Below, in pieces: positions 1-11,283 of a stretch of 64,000 nt of DNA. The notes under the pieces were generated by a model. That model was given only the letters and a program-made list of their open reading frames with translations, had not been told where the DNA came from and did no database searches. Both the position numbers and the translations under genes were made by a program. The stretch comes from Trachythela sp. YZ-2020 (Eukaryota > Cnidaria > Anthozoa > Malacalcyonacea > Clavulariidae). The stretch lies in assembly GCA_016169945.1 (NCBI GenBank), contig JADLSH010000113.1, forward strand, positions 1,116,001 to 1,180,000, given 5' to 3'. The number at the start of each line of letters is the position of its first letter. Position 1 is the first letter of the stretch.

Positions 1-115
1 AACGTGAACTAGAGAAAACCAGTGACTTTCGGTAGAGTGTTGACAGTTGACTGATTCTTTTCACATAAATATTGTGAGTCCACAGTGAGAATTGAACAAA
101 AATCTCAGAGGTGAA
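1..115 (-). repeat. tRNA-derived SINE fragment (family 1)
   Basis: Reads as a diverged, truncated minus-strand copy of the SINE seen in full at 11323-11698 and 63572-63890. It shares the 'gactttcggtagag', 'gattcttttcacat' and 'tcagaggtgaaa' blocks in the same order. Only the tRNA-proximal part remains and the left window edge cuts it. Confidence 0.6.
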
Positions 116-510
116 ACATGTTTGCTCTGACAACTGCTACCACCAAAGCCCCTGATACAAGTAATGTATATTTTCTTAAATAATAGTCTATCAGGCTTTC
201 ATGGTTGAAAAAAACATCGCTAAAGATAACTCACAAAGTTCATCAGTTGTCATTCAAAGTATTTAGATTTCAATTTGTAGATCAATTGTGTCTCCCCCCC
301 TCCCCTCCTCCCTCACCTAGTGTCCATCACTGCATTTGTACATTTGCGCTTTTAACAGTGCAAGGAATGGAACGACATACCTGTAATGTTGAGTGATCAA
401 ATAACAGTTTGATCAAATAACATTTCTATCCATGGTTTTCCGTTTCTCTTCTGCGCTATGAACATTATACGCGGTCTTTTAACATTATACGCCGCGCTTT
501 TTATACCCGT
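116..510. other. no gene seen
   Basis: AT-rich with a C-rich patch near 293-315. The 63-codon open frame here has no family resemblance and no splice or promoter context, so I treat it as chance. Confidence 0.5.
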
Positions 511-1145
511 ATGATCACTAATCGCACTGTATTGTACAGTTTCAAAAAATAGATGCAATATAGCAAATATTTATACGTTTATGATGCGAGGGAAATATAA
601 GCTGCTAACAGCGCGCAAAAAGTATCTGATCACAGTACTAAGGTGTCGCGTAGCCGTACCACAGGACGCGGACATCAAAGACGACATGAAAGTGGCGTGT
701 TGTGCCCATGTATGGATATGCCACGCCATCTTTACGCCATTTTCATGTCGTCTTTGATGTCCGCGTCCTCGATCTAAATTTAGGGAGCTTAAGATGCACC
801 AAATCTACGACGCGGACGCGACTAAAAACTGCCGCTATTCTCACAGTTTCACTTCACGGGTAAAAATTATGGATTGTTGTTGGTAAAGAAAGTCAGAGAC
901 ACGAGAAAAACAAAGTAAAACTGATTTCCGATTATTAGCGACTGTTTTTTAGTCGCGTCCGCGTCGTACATTTGGTGCATTAATCTCCCTTTTGTGGTAC
1001 GGCTACGCGACACCTTAGTACTGTGATCAGATACTTTCTGCGCGCTGTTAGCAGCTTATATTTCCCTCGCATCACAAACGTATAAATATTTGCTATATTG
1101 CATCTATTTTTTGAAACTGTACAATACAGTGCGATTAGTGATCAT
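511..1145. repeat. nested foldback DNA element with 152-bp terminal inverted repeats
   Basis: Bases 511-662 and 994-1145 are near-perfect reverse complements of 152 bp each, with outer ends 'atgatcactaatcgcactg' and its complement. Two further inverted-repeat elements sit between the arms: a hairpin with 36-bp arms at 663-698 and 734-769, and a second MITE at 789-983. The simplest reading is one non-autonomous transposon invaded by two others. No transposase remnant is visible. Confidence 0.8.
789..983. repeat. MITE inside the foldback element (same family as 45884-46086)
   Basis: Terminal inverted repeats read 'caaatctacgacgcggacg' on the left and the complement on the right (about 942-982). 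A second copy lies at 45884-46086, where it interrupts a duplicated block. That interruption supports mobility. Confidence 0.7.
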
Positions 1146-1732
1146 GCAACGAATGCTTAGATATAGCAGGCAATATTGTATTAGTAATTAGTCTCGAGGT
1201 TAGTCTGAAGCGCTATATTTATGTATCATATGACAGTCATGGCACGCAATATATATACTTGTTTTCATATGAATAACAAACGCGTCTTCGAACACACAAC
1301 GTTGACGTTATCACAAATTGCAGAGAAGCGAAGCTTCTTAAAGAGCGCAGACAATGTTCTAGGTCAGAGCTAGTCCAGACAAGCGCAAACGTTTCAAGCG
1401 AGGATTTAAGCATCATACGCATGCTTCAGACATAATTTAGACGTAAATAATATGTTTTGAAATGCAACTCATTTTATTTCTATTAACAGTACAGATGTAA
1501 CGGATATATCTCTATTCATAGGTTGCCAAATATATATAGTTTATATACAATACACAACAATAATAATAATAATATTTAATCAACATAAATACAGATACAA
1601 ACAGCTAATACTATATGAGTAATATAAGACATACAAGTTGTGCACACTGTACAGTGTTTCAGGATTCGCTTGCAAATCCTTGCTCGCAAATCCTCCTCCT
1701 AATATTCCACTGCTAGATGCAAGCTACACAGT

Positions 1733-1945
1733 TCACAGAGGCAGAGGTCTTTCTCTGGCGCGGTTGTGACAAACGACACAGATTCTATCGTACCGCATCA
1801 GTTGTACTTTTAACCTCGCATTCTCTTCCCGTAGTCGAGTGATTTCGTCTAGTAAGCAAGTTTCGTTGCTCCTCTTTACGATATGCACGTCGTATTCATA
1901 AGCTGGAGTTCTTCCCAGTTGAATGGCGATACTGTGCTCGTCCAT
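1733..1945 (-). CDS. possible 70-aa coiled-coil protein with CxxC (unrecognised)
   Basis: An ATG-initiated 70-codon frame. Residues about 33-52 form a short leucine-zipper-like helix (LLDEITRLREENARLKVQL), followed by RICVVCHNRARE. A coiled coil followed by CxxC resembles the start of a RING finger, but the frame stops before any further zinc ligands. The adjacent frame would continue with more cysteines (CLCELC). It could therefore be a truncated RING exon, a terminal exon whose partners are missing, or a relic. A degraded duplicate lies at 2597-2770. I do not recognise a family, and expression is unproven. Confidence 0.3.
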   Translation of the reverse strand: MDEHSIAIQLGRTPAYEYDVHIVKRSNETCLLDEITRLREENARLKVQLMRYDRICVVCHNRARERPLPL

Positions 1946-2596
1946 GGTTTTCTATCTTGGTTGCTGTAGAAGAAAAGTTTATCCGTAAATATTTTAATTG
2001 GTGCATGTTTGCTGAGAGCGATAAAATAGTATGTCAAAAAATACTACCTAATTGTTGTCTATACCTGTTGAGATTCTTCAATTGACTGCCTGTGTTTGAT
2101 GCTTGAGCTCTCTTATATACAGCTATGAACCATTTCATGTTGCAAATTTTGGTAGGATAAAATTAAAAATTGTCTTCAGACTCACTCAGTTTGAACTTGG
2201 CATTATTGCATATTTGGTTTGGATAAAAATTGTCTTTTAATAATTTTGACCCCCTGCGGTTGGTATATCAAAGCAGAACCAATGTAAAACTGTTCATTCT
2301 GCTCAACCAAGGTTTGGGTGAACATCAAACCAGAGTAGCAAATGAAAACATGTGGTTGTTTTAACATGCTATGTGCTGCTTTCAACATTATATGCGGAGA
2401 TTTAAGCATCATACGCAATGCTTCAGACATTAGACGTACATCAATACACAACAATAATAATCATAATATTTAATCAACATAAATACAGATACAAACATAC
2501 TATATACTACAATATGAGTAATAAGACATACACGGTGTCCACACTAGAGACTATACATTCTACAAATATCCGACTGCTATATGCAGGCTACACAGT

Positions 2597-2770
2597 TCAC
2601 AGAGGCAGAGGTCTTTCTCTGGCGCACTTGTGACAAACGACACAGATTCTATCGTACCGCATCAGTTGTACTTCTTCCCGTATTCTCTTCCCGTAGTCGA
2701 TTGATTTCGTCTAGTATAAAGCAAGTCTCCTTGCTCCTCTTTACGATATGACGATACTGTGCTCGTCCAT
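2597..2770 (-). pseudogene. degraded duplicate of the 70-codon ORF at 1733-1945
   Basis: It starts with the same MDEHSI codons, then loses about 37 bp relative to the intact copy and meets an in-frame stop after nine codons. The CVVCH segment survives downstream in a broken frame. Confidence 0.6.
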
Positions 2771-2939
2771 GGTTTTCTATCTTGGTTGCTGTAAAAGAAA
2801 CGTATATCCGTAAATATTTTAACAATTATTATTGCATATTAATTTGGTTTGGATAAAAATGGTCTTAAACGGTTTCATATTGCACTTATATATAACTGAA
2901 CCGCAAGTTGATATTAATTTACAAGACGTACACTGTAAC

Positions 2940-3500
2940 TACATCTAAAAGAGCGTAAAAATCTGTACAAAGTATTCTAATTTATAGCTTAGCAATCGTA
3001 TGATAGATTTTGCGCATATTGTTTCTTGAATACAGAACTCTAAAGCGGCTGTGTAATTCTATAGTCTGACAAGATAAAGTAATGACTGAGAGGCAAAATT
3101 GTACCTTGAATATATCATAAAATATCAGTTTTCTAGGCTTGTGCTGCTACCTACAATGCTTTGTACCGCTAACACGAGCATAAATATATGTACTGCATAG
3201 TCGAGTTTCTTAGGCAATCCAAGTAATTTCTGAGTTGATTTGCGCAATGTTTTCTGACTATTAATCCTTAAAACGGCACATGCATGTAATTCTATAGTTT
3301 GGTATATTGTAAACACGCATATATATCTAAATTGTATAATTGTTGGATTTTCCAGGCTTTGGCTATTATATTTATGATACTTTATACCGCTAAAAGAGCG
3401 TAAACGTTTGTACAACATTAACATAGTCGAATATGGCTGCTCTTTGCGCAAATTGTTTCTGAAGGGATTTTTATGCGCGAGTTTGCCAAGACACGGTGTC
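2940..3500. repeat. degenerate tandem repeat, ~222-bp period, ~2.5 copies
   Basis: Blocks beginning 'taaaagagcgtaaa' or 'taacacgagcataaa' recur at about 2945, 3166 and 3388. Each is followed by similar 'tttgcgcaatgttt' and 'gtaattctatag' blocks. The 125-codon minus frame across it (3125-3502) is explained by the repeat and looks non-coding. Confidence 0.6.
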
Positions 3501-4626
3501 ATGCACAGAGGCGCCTTTAAAATGTGGCATGTTGTTGATGCCAGACTTCAGCAGCACTTTCCTTTATACGATAGTAACTCCTGGTGATAATAATAATAAT
3601 ATAAAAAAGCAATGAACAGCTTTGTTCATTTTTAAAAACCTTTTTGAATTTTTCTTAATATAATGGTGTCAGACTATATAACGTTATTGATATTATGTAT
3701 ATGTGTATATTTTCATAATCTCTAAAATGGATTTATGGTTTTAAAACATTTATGTAATGGTTCTAATATTGTAATGGTTCTAAAATTGTAAAAATATTTT
3801 AAAACGTTTAATATCGTTTTTTCGCGAAAATATTGTAATGGTTCTAAAATTGTAAGCAAATGAAATAATGTATGGTCGTAGTGGCACTTTATATGTGGTC
3901 GTTTGGCATATTATTGTCAGAACAGACAGTGGTCTCAGTTCTGCGCGCACTAAGACAAATATTCGAATGGCAATGAGTTGAAATGAGTTGTGCTTTTACA
4001 TGTAGGTGACTAACATATCCAGCAAAGTAAGAACAGAATGATGGAACAAGGCTTTCGTTTATGGCTTTCCAAATGCAAAATTATTTCGCGCCACATGTAT
4101 ATATTTTTAACGCTTTTATACGCTACAAAAATATGCACATTTCCTTGCGTGGCAGTGTCATATTACTCATCGCAGCAATCATGGGTTTCATGTGGGAATT
4201 CTCCGAATTCAATGTGGAAGAACAATACTTGGAAAATATAGATGTTGCAAAACTTCAATTGATGTCTTTGATGTTTTGTGATACATTTAGCTTGTCTCAT
4301 CTTGCAAACTATGCTAGGATATGGCGATATGCATCTACTGGGTCAATGCCAATAATTACAATCTACTGAATCTAATTTGTATTGTATAAACCGATAAACG
4401 TCATGTTTGTTTCAAGAAGCTACAGAATAATAACAGTCCCCGCAGCATTACTACCTTGCAGGTATCCTAGTCCTTTCACTAATTGCGCACTCAGTTGTAT
4501 ACAGAACACCGCGTATACTATAGATATTTTATATTTAGCCAATCAGTTTTAATACAAATAAATGAATAATGAAATCCTGTCTGGAGTGTCTATTATGTGT
4601 GGTGTCAGTTTGCAGTCGAGTTTTAC
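3501..4626. other. no gene seen
   Basis: AT-rich sequence. Short motifs such as 'attgtaatggttctaaaattgta' recur between 3750 and 3860. Open frames at 4038-4369 overlap each other in two frames and match nothing I recognise. Confidence 0.5.
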
Positions 4627-4699
4627 GAATAATTGCGTCGAATAATTGCGTCGAATAATTGCGTCGAATAATTGCGTCGAATAATTGCGTCGAATAATT
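4627..4699. repeat. 13-bp tandem repeat (aataattgcgtcg), ~5.5 copies
   Basis: Essentially perfect 13-mers head to tail. They abut the long palindrome at 4701-4840. Confidence 0.95.
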
Positions 4700-4700
4700 A

Positions 4701-4840
4701 ACAATTATTGGATGAGGTTTTTGTGATATCCGGAATTATCAAGGTCAAGGTAAGTGTTATCAGGCGAAGCCTGAGACTGATAACACTTACCGAGACCTTG
4801 ATAATTCCGGATATAACAAAAACCGAATTCAATAATTGTT
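4701..4840. repeat. 140-bp near-perfect palindrome (MITE-like)
   Basis: Both ends read 'acaattatt' and its complement. The arms pair through 'tgatatccggaattatcaag' and 'taagtgttatcag', around the centre 'aggcgaagcct'. It would form a cruciform or a hairpin RNA. Confidence 0.85.
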
Positions 4841-5134
4841 TTATTATACATTGCATTGTCATTAAACTCCTTCGATAAACAACGATTTAAATTCTGTCGC
4901 ACAAAACAACGTTTGGTTCTAAAATATTGGGGTAAAAACCAATTATAAAAATAAAACAAGAACGACAAAATATTAGAAATCTAATATACTTACTATAGTT
5001 TTGATAAAAGTTTCAAAAGAGTGTATTTTTTACGCAAAAACCTTCAAAAAAACATCGTTTATTCATGTTGTTTTTTCTTGTTTTTATTCTTGTATGTACA
5101 GCTGCCGCTCGCTAAAAAGTACGTACTGCTGGCT

Positions 5135-5167
5135 CAACCTACAGATAACTCAGTTATCTGTAGGTTG
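5135..5167. repeat. perfect 33-bp hairpin
   Basis: Two exact 16-nt arms ('caacctacagataact' and its complement) flank a single C. Confidence 0.95.
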
Positions 5168-5290
5168 CGTGATTCCCATATTTAACTGTAAGCAATTAGC
5201 CAATCAGAAGACACGCAGTGACTACAATGTATAATAATTACGATTAATTGCGTCGTACATGAAGTCGCTCCCCACAATAAAACACGTGGT

Positions 5291-5432
5291 GCCGGTTGTA
5301 TAAAAGTCTTAACTACATTTTAACTACTCGTTTTGTAGTTAAATAGTAGTTAACTCCAAAATTCGCGATTCTGATTGGTTTACTTTCGCACTAACTATAG
5401 TTAACTTTAACTACTTTTTTATACAACCGGCC
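5291..5432. repeat. short MITE with gccggttgtata termini
   Basis: The left end 'gccggttgtataaaa' mirrors the right end 'ttttatacaaccggc'. The inner 'agttaactac'-type blocks are also inverted. It is about 142 bp and non-coding. Confidence 0.75.
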
Positions 5433-5466
5433 CCTGCCCCACAGTACTAACCCTTAGCATGTTTCT

Positions 5467-5733
<267 letters not shown>

Positions 5734-5739
5734 GTATGT

Positions 5740-6620
5740 TTCGAGTAGTCGAGGGTAAAAGTCGAGGTCAAGCAGCCTCGTACACACGCGTGAGGAGCGC
5801 GCGGGACGACACGCGTGGGACGACACGCGTGGGAGGAAATGGAAAATTTGGCACTTCATAGTGCTCAGTTTCCACACGCGCGTCACGCAAAGGATAGCAA
5901 ACCACAGGGGGCTGTCACGATCATAATCGATCATAATCAATCATAGTCATAATTGTGATCGCAATCGATCATAATCGTCAACTTTGGAAGCCTACATCTT
6001 GTCATCTTCGGAAATATTCATCGGATCAGCCTCAATGAACTACGCAGCCATTGCATGTACACAGTTTTGATTGTCTTTGAGACTTTGTCATCATACGTCT
6101 TTGAAAAAGCTATCGAAGCTCAAAAGATGTAAGAGTTTTTGTAAGTGTCTTTACTGAACAGTGGCGTAGCCAGGTTTTTCAGTCAAGAGAGCAGGGGGTA
6201 ACATAAGGCTTTTCTAATTCATTTCACAGTTATTTTCTAATGATTTCTAAAGAATAGGCTTTCAAGTGCCCAAGTGCCAATGCATATGACTTTCAAGTGC
6301 CTAAGTCTTAATTACTTTGTTATGCATTCTAGAAGTATTTCTACCCATCTTCGAACTTCACCCAAGAACATTTTTGATGAAAAAATACTTAACATTTGAT
6401 CTGAAGATTTGTAAATCAGAACTTTATAACCGAAAGACTGATTACATTTTGTTACTTTTAGTTATATTATGAAGAATATACATGCAGATCCGCTTCTGTG
6501 GAGAAGAGCCACCTTAAGGCTTAAGGGTAAGAGTTAAATTCATATACTATTGTATGACTGATACTCACCTCTTGACGCACGTGATTCACTGGATTTGCTG
6601 ACAAGAGTGAAGGTACGCTG
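5740..6620. other. non-coding; short direct repeats and a MITE end
   Basis: Holds two copies of 'gacgacacgcgtggga' near 5802-5834 and 'atcgatcataatc' motifs near 5920-5980. Near 6161 is a 'cagtggcgtagcca' terminus of the MITE family found complete at 31851-32087. No gene is seen. Confidence 0.5.
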
Positions 6621-6621
6621 A

Positions 6622-6770
6622 CACGCTGCGAGTTGTCGGGCCGATTTTAGGTTTTGCTGCAAGTTAATGACGATTGTTTTGAGTTGATGATGTCGTCATG
6701 ATGACGTTTCTCACGTATTTTTCAAGTATCATTAACGTGCATCTGAAACCGGCCCGACAAACCGCAGCTT
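6622..6770. repeat. MITE with gcgagttgtcgggcc termini
   Basis: Inverted ends 'gctgcgagttgtcgggcc' and 'ggcccgacaaaccgcagc' flank a 110-bp core. A diverged second copy, with the same 'ttaggttttgctg' and 'catctgaaa' blocks, lies at 19517-19670. Confidence 0.75.
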
Positions 6771-7336
6771 AATCGCTCATACCTGACGAAAAGTGTAGTT
6801 GTTGCAGTATATTGTGAAATCACATACGTCAAGAGGAGAATCCGGTCCGACAAATTAAGTCGTGTTCTCGCATGTTCTTAGACCTTAGTTGAAAGATAAA
6901 ATATTGTGAAACTCACTTGATATCGTGCAAGCATGATGCATTGAGTGAGTCCTTGAATGAAAGTGATATTTTCATCTTTAATGAAGCATTTAACACCAAT
7001 TAAACTATCCGTGCATTCTAACACAGCTTTTAATACAATATCCATCACGCCATTGGCGTATTTGGAATAGCAAGGATTCATTGCGTTGTGGTAAAAATCG
7101 CAGCATTGTAAGGAAAAGAGACTTTTATAAACTCTTTGTTTCCTCAAAGAAGTAGAATGCTGAAAATAGCGTTCAAAAACGTACAGCACTTCTGTAAAAG
7201 AACATAGAAATATAGGTGTTGTGACTTGTACGTGTGCCCCCTAGAGCCTTGATACACCTTGCATAACATATATTTTGTTCAAGTTGTGGTGTTCGTGGTA
7301 TAAAATGCTTAGTGCATGTGCCTTAAATATCTTCAA

Positions 7337-7500
7337 CCGGGCTTTGAATCCTGCAATATGCAGTTGTTTGATTATAATTTCACCTCAGTTGAATCTCGAG
7401 TCGAATATAGTCGTTGTATTGTGGTTGGTTCGTGTGTTTTTCGACTCTGTGACCGGGGTTTAAGTACTGCAATATCATCAGTTATCTGATTATAATTTGG
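7337..7500 (+). repeat. SINE family 2 fragment
   Basis: The block 'tcctgcaatatgcagttgtttgattataatttcacctcag' (7349 onward) matches the body of the SINE at 58227-58530. A second partial copy of the same block follows at about 7445-7500. The rest of 6771-7336 shows no gene. Confidence 0.6.
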
Positions 7501-8180
7501 TAATTCGGAAATGAGCTGCTATTACGATTAATGAGCCAATATAACGCTGTGTTCGCACTTCTTATTCCCCAGCTCTTTGAAATGTTGTCGACGGCTTGTT
7601 GACAAATTCCTACAAAGTTGACGACGCAATACATTTGTTACAACACATTTCAAAAAAACACGTTTATCATAAAGTACATTACATAATCTTTACTATACAC
7701 TACGTACAATTACGCAACTCATGTTGACTTTGTTTATTGTTCTCCCCAGCGACGCATACAATAAACTAGCCGGCTATTTAGCCAAACCACTTTTGTAATA
7801 ACTGACCACTTAAATATTTATTGAATGAATGTCAATTATACCGCTTCAATCCCTTCCTAGTTCTAATACATGCATGCCACTGACAAACACTTTGCGAGAT
7901 ATTGGGGGGCGAATTAAGTTCCCAACATATTGGTCCACTCTTTTGTTGCTGAAAATTTATGGCAAACCCTTTTTGGCTCAAAATTTATGCTACTTTGCTT
8001 AACCTATCAGGACGTCTAGGGAGAACAACAGTTTAAAAGTGAAAGAGCTATTCAGGATAAATAAAGCGAATGAGTTATTTAGTAAACTGCTAATATTTTC
8101 TGTTATGCAAATATCTTCAAATGCACAAGAATATTTAATGTGGTATTTATAAGTAGGCACTTACACAGACGAGTCTTTGT
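7501..8180. other. no gene seen (3' flank of the FAM181-like gene)
   Basis: AT-rich, with no convincing open frame. This side is downstream of the minus-strand gene that ends at 8181. Confidence 0.5.
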
Positions 8181-8939
8181 TCAAAGAAATTGATCTAGAT
8201 TTCTAAGATTGGGATCAAATTGAAAATGCAAGCTAAATTGTTCGCCATACATTGGGCTTGGTATTTCCAAGTCATTTTCAACAATGTAGTCCTCGCACTT
8301 TACGATCGGGCTGCGTGGTTCATGCAGTTCTGGAATATACAAATCATTAATGTCTATATTGTTCGTCAGCTCTTCGCCAGACATGAAACACTCATCTTCC
8401 GCGTTGGAGCCTAGGGTTAGACACTCAACTTCGGAGCCTAGGTTAGCCTCAGAATATAGACAAGAATCGGAACATAGGCTAGAGTTATTTTGGGGGAGAG
8501 GGAGGTTATGAATTTGGTGGATTGTAGGGGTTGGTAGAGGGAGATGGCTTAACCGATACGTTGGGTGGATGGGTCTTGAACTTTGGAAATTGGTGTGAAT
8601 TTGTTGTGGGAGTTGGTCCCTCCGGACGTGTTCATGGGGTGGGCCTCTGTGTCCAAATGTTGTTCCCATCGCGTTGGCGTAACATTGTGAATATCTCAGT
8701 TCCTTGATCGCTTCTCGAACTAAATCTTGTACATCTTCTCTTAAGTCGCACGGGTTTATCTTTCGCGGGTTCCGTCGACTTCTTACAACTGTTTTAACCT
8801 GTCGCTGTAAGTAGCGACGGTGGTTAATATTTCGTTTGAAAGTTGTGGGCTTTTTCAGCGCACATTTGACAGCATCGGATGCGACGTCCATGAATTCTAG
8901 CAACGATTGGGCGGAAGGTTCCTGAGCTCGACACTTCAT
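8181..8939 (-). CDS. FAM181-like protein, paralogue A (252 aa)
   Basis: Single-exon frame starting at an ATG. Residues about 11-48 hold the family signature: LLEFMDVASDAVKCALKKP, then NINHRRYLQRQVK. This aligns with the conserved N-terminal block of vertebrate FAM181A and FAM181B (an L..F...AS..IK.AL.K helix followed by NHRKYLQKQ). Vertebrate FAM181 proteins are reported to bind TEAD transcription factors; whether this one does is inference. The middle (about 95-165) is rich in His, Pro and Ser and probably disordered. The acidic C-terminal part has GEELTNNIDINDLYIPE at about 190-206, also found in paralogue B at 29658-30458. No intron is needed. A degenerate satellite lies just upstream. The homology is clear; orthology to one vertebrate gene is not. 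Confidence 0.85.
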   Translation of the reverse strand: MKCRAQEPSAQSLLEFMDVASDAVKCALKKPTTFKRNINHRRYLQRQVKTVVRSRRNPRKINPCDLREDVQDLVREAIKELRYSQCYANAMGTTFGHRGPPHEHVRRDQLPQQIHTNFQSSRPIHPTYRLSHLPLPTPTIHQIHNLPLPQNNSSLCSDSCLYSEANLGSEVECLTLGSNAEDECFMSGEELTNNIDINDLYIPELHEPRSPIVKCEDYIVENDLEIPSPMYGEQFSLHFQFDPNLRNLDQFL

Positions 8940-9049
8940 TTCTGTTTTGAAACGCGTTCTTTAAGTTCTTTGATGATCTTTGAGACTTTGAGTTTTGTGG
9001 TTTATCTTTGCTTCCTTCTTGGAGGGAGTAAGATTCCTGATTTGTGGCA

Positions 9050-9900
9050 CAGTTTTCCGTCTTTCACAGTTCTTACAGGAATTTCTTACAGGAATCTAAG
9101 GAATCGTGAAGAAACTTTTGGTTATGTTCTTACAGACCTTAGCCTTAGTACGGAGTCTTTCTGCATGTGTATAAATAGGTTTGCAATCCCTTTGCGAAAC
9201 AAGTAGTGATCGAAAGCCAATTTACCGTATTATCTTAGCTGTGTACTGGGCAAGGCTTCTGGATTCCCTTCACAACCTTCAACATTTCTGACTTGAATCT
9301 AAGGAATCACGAAGGAACCTTTTTCTTATGTCCTTAGCCTTAGTGTACGGATTCCTTCAATATAGTTCTTTTTGGAATCCTCGCACGAGACAAGTCTAAG
9401 CCCTCAATATATGGTGTGTTGAAAATTCCAGACTTGATTCTAAGGAATACCAATTAATATTCTCCGTCTCGCCTATAATGTTCTTAGCCTTATATAGTAC
9501 TGATTCATTCTGTAGTCTACTTTGCAATAGGCGTACAGAATTGTAAATCGTCTAAATGCGGGTCCACTCACCTTGTTGTTGTGTCAGCGATATATTATAT
9601 TCAACTTTGCAATCCTTTCACAAGACAAGTGCAAAGTTTTAAGTGTAATGTGCACCTTCTTCCGTGTTATATTATACAATAGTTCGCTTTGCGATTCTCT
9701 CACGAAACAAGCAGTCTAGATGCGGAGTCCACCTTTCCTGATTGCTGTGTCAAGGTTATATTATTAATAGTTCCTTGTATATAACCTTCTGGAAGAGGAG
9801 TCAAAACGAGTATACTGTCGTTAGCCTTAGGATTCTTCTATAGTTCTCTTTAGTTACACCAGACAAGCCTTGTAGATGCGAAGTCCACCTTCCTTTTCTC
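9050..9900. repeat. degenerate satellite upstream of the FAM181-like gene
   Basis: Loose units of about 150-190 bp recur four to five times. Each carries variants of 'ctaaggaatc', 'ttcttagccttagtac', 'gatgcggagtccacctt' and 'ctttgcaatcc', in that order. It occupies the 5' flank of the minus-strand gene starting at 8939. Sequence from 9901 to 10430 shows no gene. Confidence 0.6.
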
Positions 9901-10440
9901 GTTGTTTGAACGTTTAATGAAAGATATTAGCGACGCACGGTGTTTATATATTTCATGTCAATGTAGGCGGGACGTGACGGTCTTGCGAGGGTAAAATTGC
10001 CTCAATAGCCACTTGACTCATATCACATCAGAGATTGTGTAAGATCTGTTTTATAGCGCTTTTCAAAGAGTAGTTTTTTCACGCTTTAGGATGTTTTACT
10101 TCTAGTTCTTTGTTCCAGCGTTCTTAATCTTGCGTGTTATAGTTCATGAAGTTGACGTTAACTCCTCGATTGAAACAAACGGTTTTTGCGATATCACTGT
10201 TACGCAAAAGGCCAGTCAATATGATCTAAGTTCTTTCAAACTCGCGCATGAGGTCTTTATATGGTTGCGTCATCTTGGCAAACATACCTGAAGCCATAAG
10301 AATGTTTAAAATCTCTAAACATCGACCGCAGTGTAGATATCAGAAACCCTGGATTTCCATACTTGTCAGCCGGCTAAAAATGATAGAAAAACACGTTTTT
10401 CGTCAGGGAGTTAAGCCCATAGCTGCGCGAGGCAATTTTT

Positions 10441-10666
10441 GCTGCCAATGGACCATTCCCTTTTAAAAAAGTGGTAACCGTTTTGCGTGCGTAATACAAA
10501 AATATAGAACATTTACCAACTTCACAGGGCTATATTTTCCACATTTTCCAACATTTCAGTCGCAACCAAACTTTGCAATTTTACTAAACTTAGGATGCTC
10601 TTTCCAGCTGTACTGATACAAGTTCCTAGTTCAAAAGTTAGTCTAATAGGGGAATGGTCCATTGCA
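10441..10666. repeat. MITE with caatggaccattccc termini
   Basis: 'gctgccaatggaccattccc' at the left is mirrored by 'ggggaatggtccattgcagc' at the right. The core is non-coding. Confidence 0.7.
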
Positions 10667-10667
10667 G

Positions 10668-10905
10668 CGCAATTTCCGACACAGCTAACGATGTTATAGG
10701 TAAAAAGTATATTCGCAGAGAAATTGCGAGCATGAATCTCGTTTTACTTTACCGATATTTTTCTCGCTAAACATGCCCAGAAGGCAATAAAGAAATGAAT
10801 GAGAATGATAATATCGGTGAAGTGAAACGCTGGCCATGTTTACTGTTTTTCTGTGCGTGCATTTCTACATAACATGGTTCTGTGCAGAAATTGCGTTGCA
10901 ACTTA
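10668..10905. repeat. dispersed repeat shared with FLII intron (61225-61475)
   Basis: Blocks such as 'tttccgacacag', 'gcgagcatgaatctcgttttact' and 'atgataatatcggtgaagtgaaacg' recur in reverse complement at 61225-61475. Two opposite-orientation copies over 50 kb apart indicate a mobile element. The flank 10906-11280 shows no gene. Confidence 0.7.
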
Positions 10906-11283
10906 ACAGCAATAATTGCCCCCGAGTAACATGGTCTTTAGTGGAAGCTTCTTGGATCAAATCAGTATTATGTTTTGATAAAAGTATGCAGTATGCTTTG
11001 ATATAGTTGTGCGTGACAATGTGAAAACGGTGTTGCGTTAAAGTTTGGTAAACATGGCTAAACAAGCCTTGAGGCAAAATTCAAAGTTTTACATAATCAA
11101 AAAAATTAAAATACGGTTTTGTTGTGCTTGCCAAATGCACGCAATGCGAACGTGCGATATGATTGCGTCACGAATGCAGGTAAATAATATGTCTTTGTAG
11201 CATGTTATAGGTTAGTGTTTATGTAACCAAAATCAGAGAGATCCAGATTAAATTCCTGGTTAACCTAAATATGTATCTTAGCG

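Larger units (their letters stand above)
1395..2820. repeat. tandem duplication of a ~430-600 bp block
   Basis: Copy A (about 1395-1998) and copy B (about 2393-2820) share the same order of blocks. Both start with 'tttaagcatcatacgca', continue through 'aacataaatacagatacaaac' and 'acagttcacagaggcagagg', and end near 'ctatcttggttgctgta'. Copy A carries an intact short ORF. Copy B has lost about 37 bp and the frame. The spacer between them (about 2000-2390) holds no recognisable gene. Confidence 0.75.

Noticed and set aside
3125..3502. 125-codon minus-strand ORF
   Set aside because: Coincides with a degenerate 222-bp tandem repeat; composition and lack of motifs argue against coding.
4038..4369. 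Overlapping ORFs of 67 and 102 codons
   Set aside because: Two frames over the same AT-rich bases, with no recognisable motif, splice context or duplicate.
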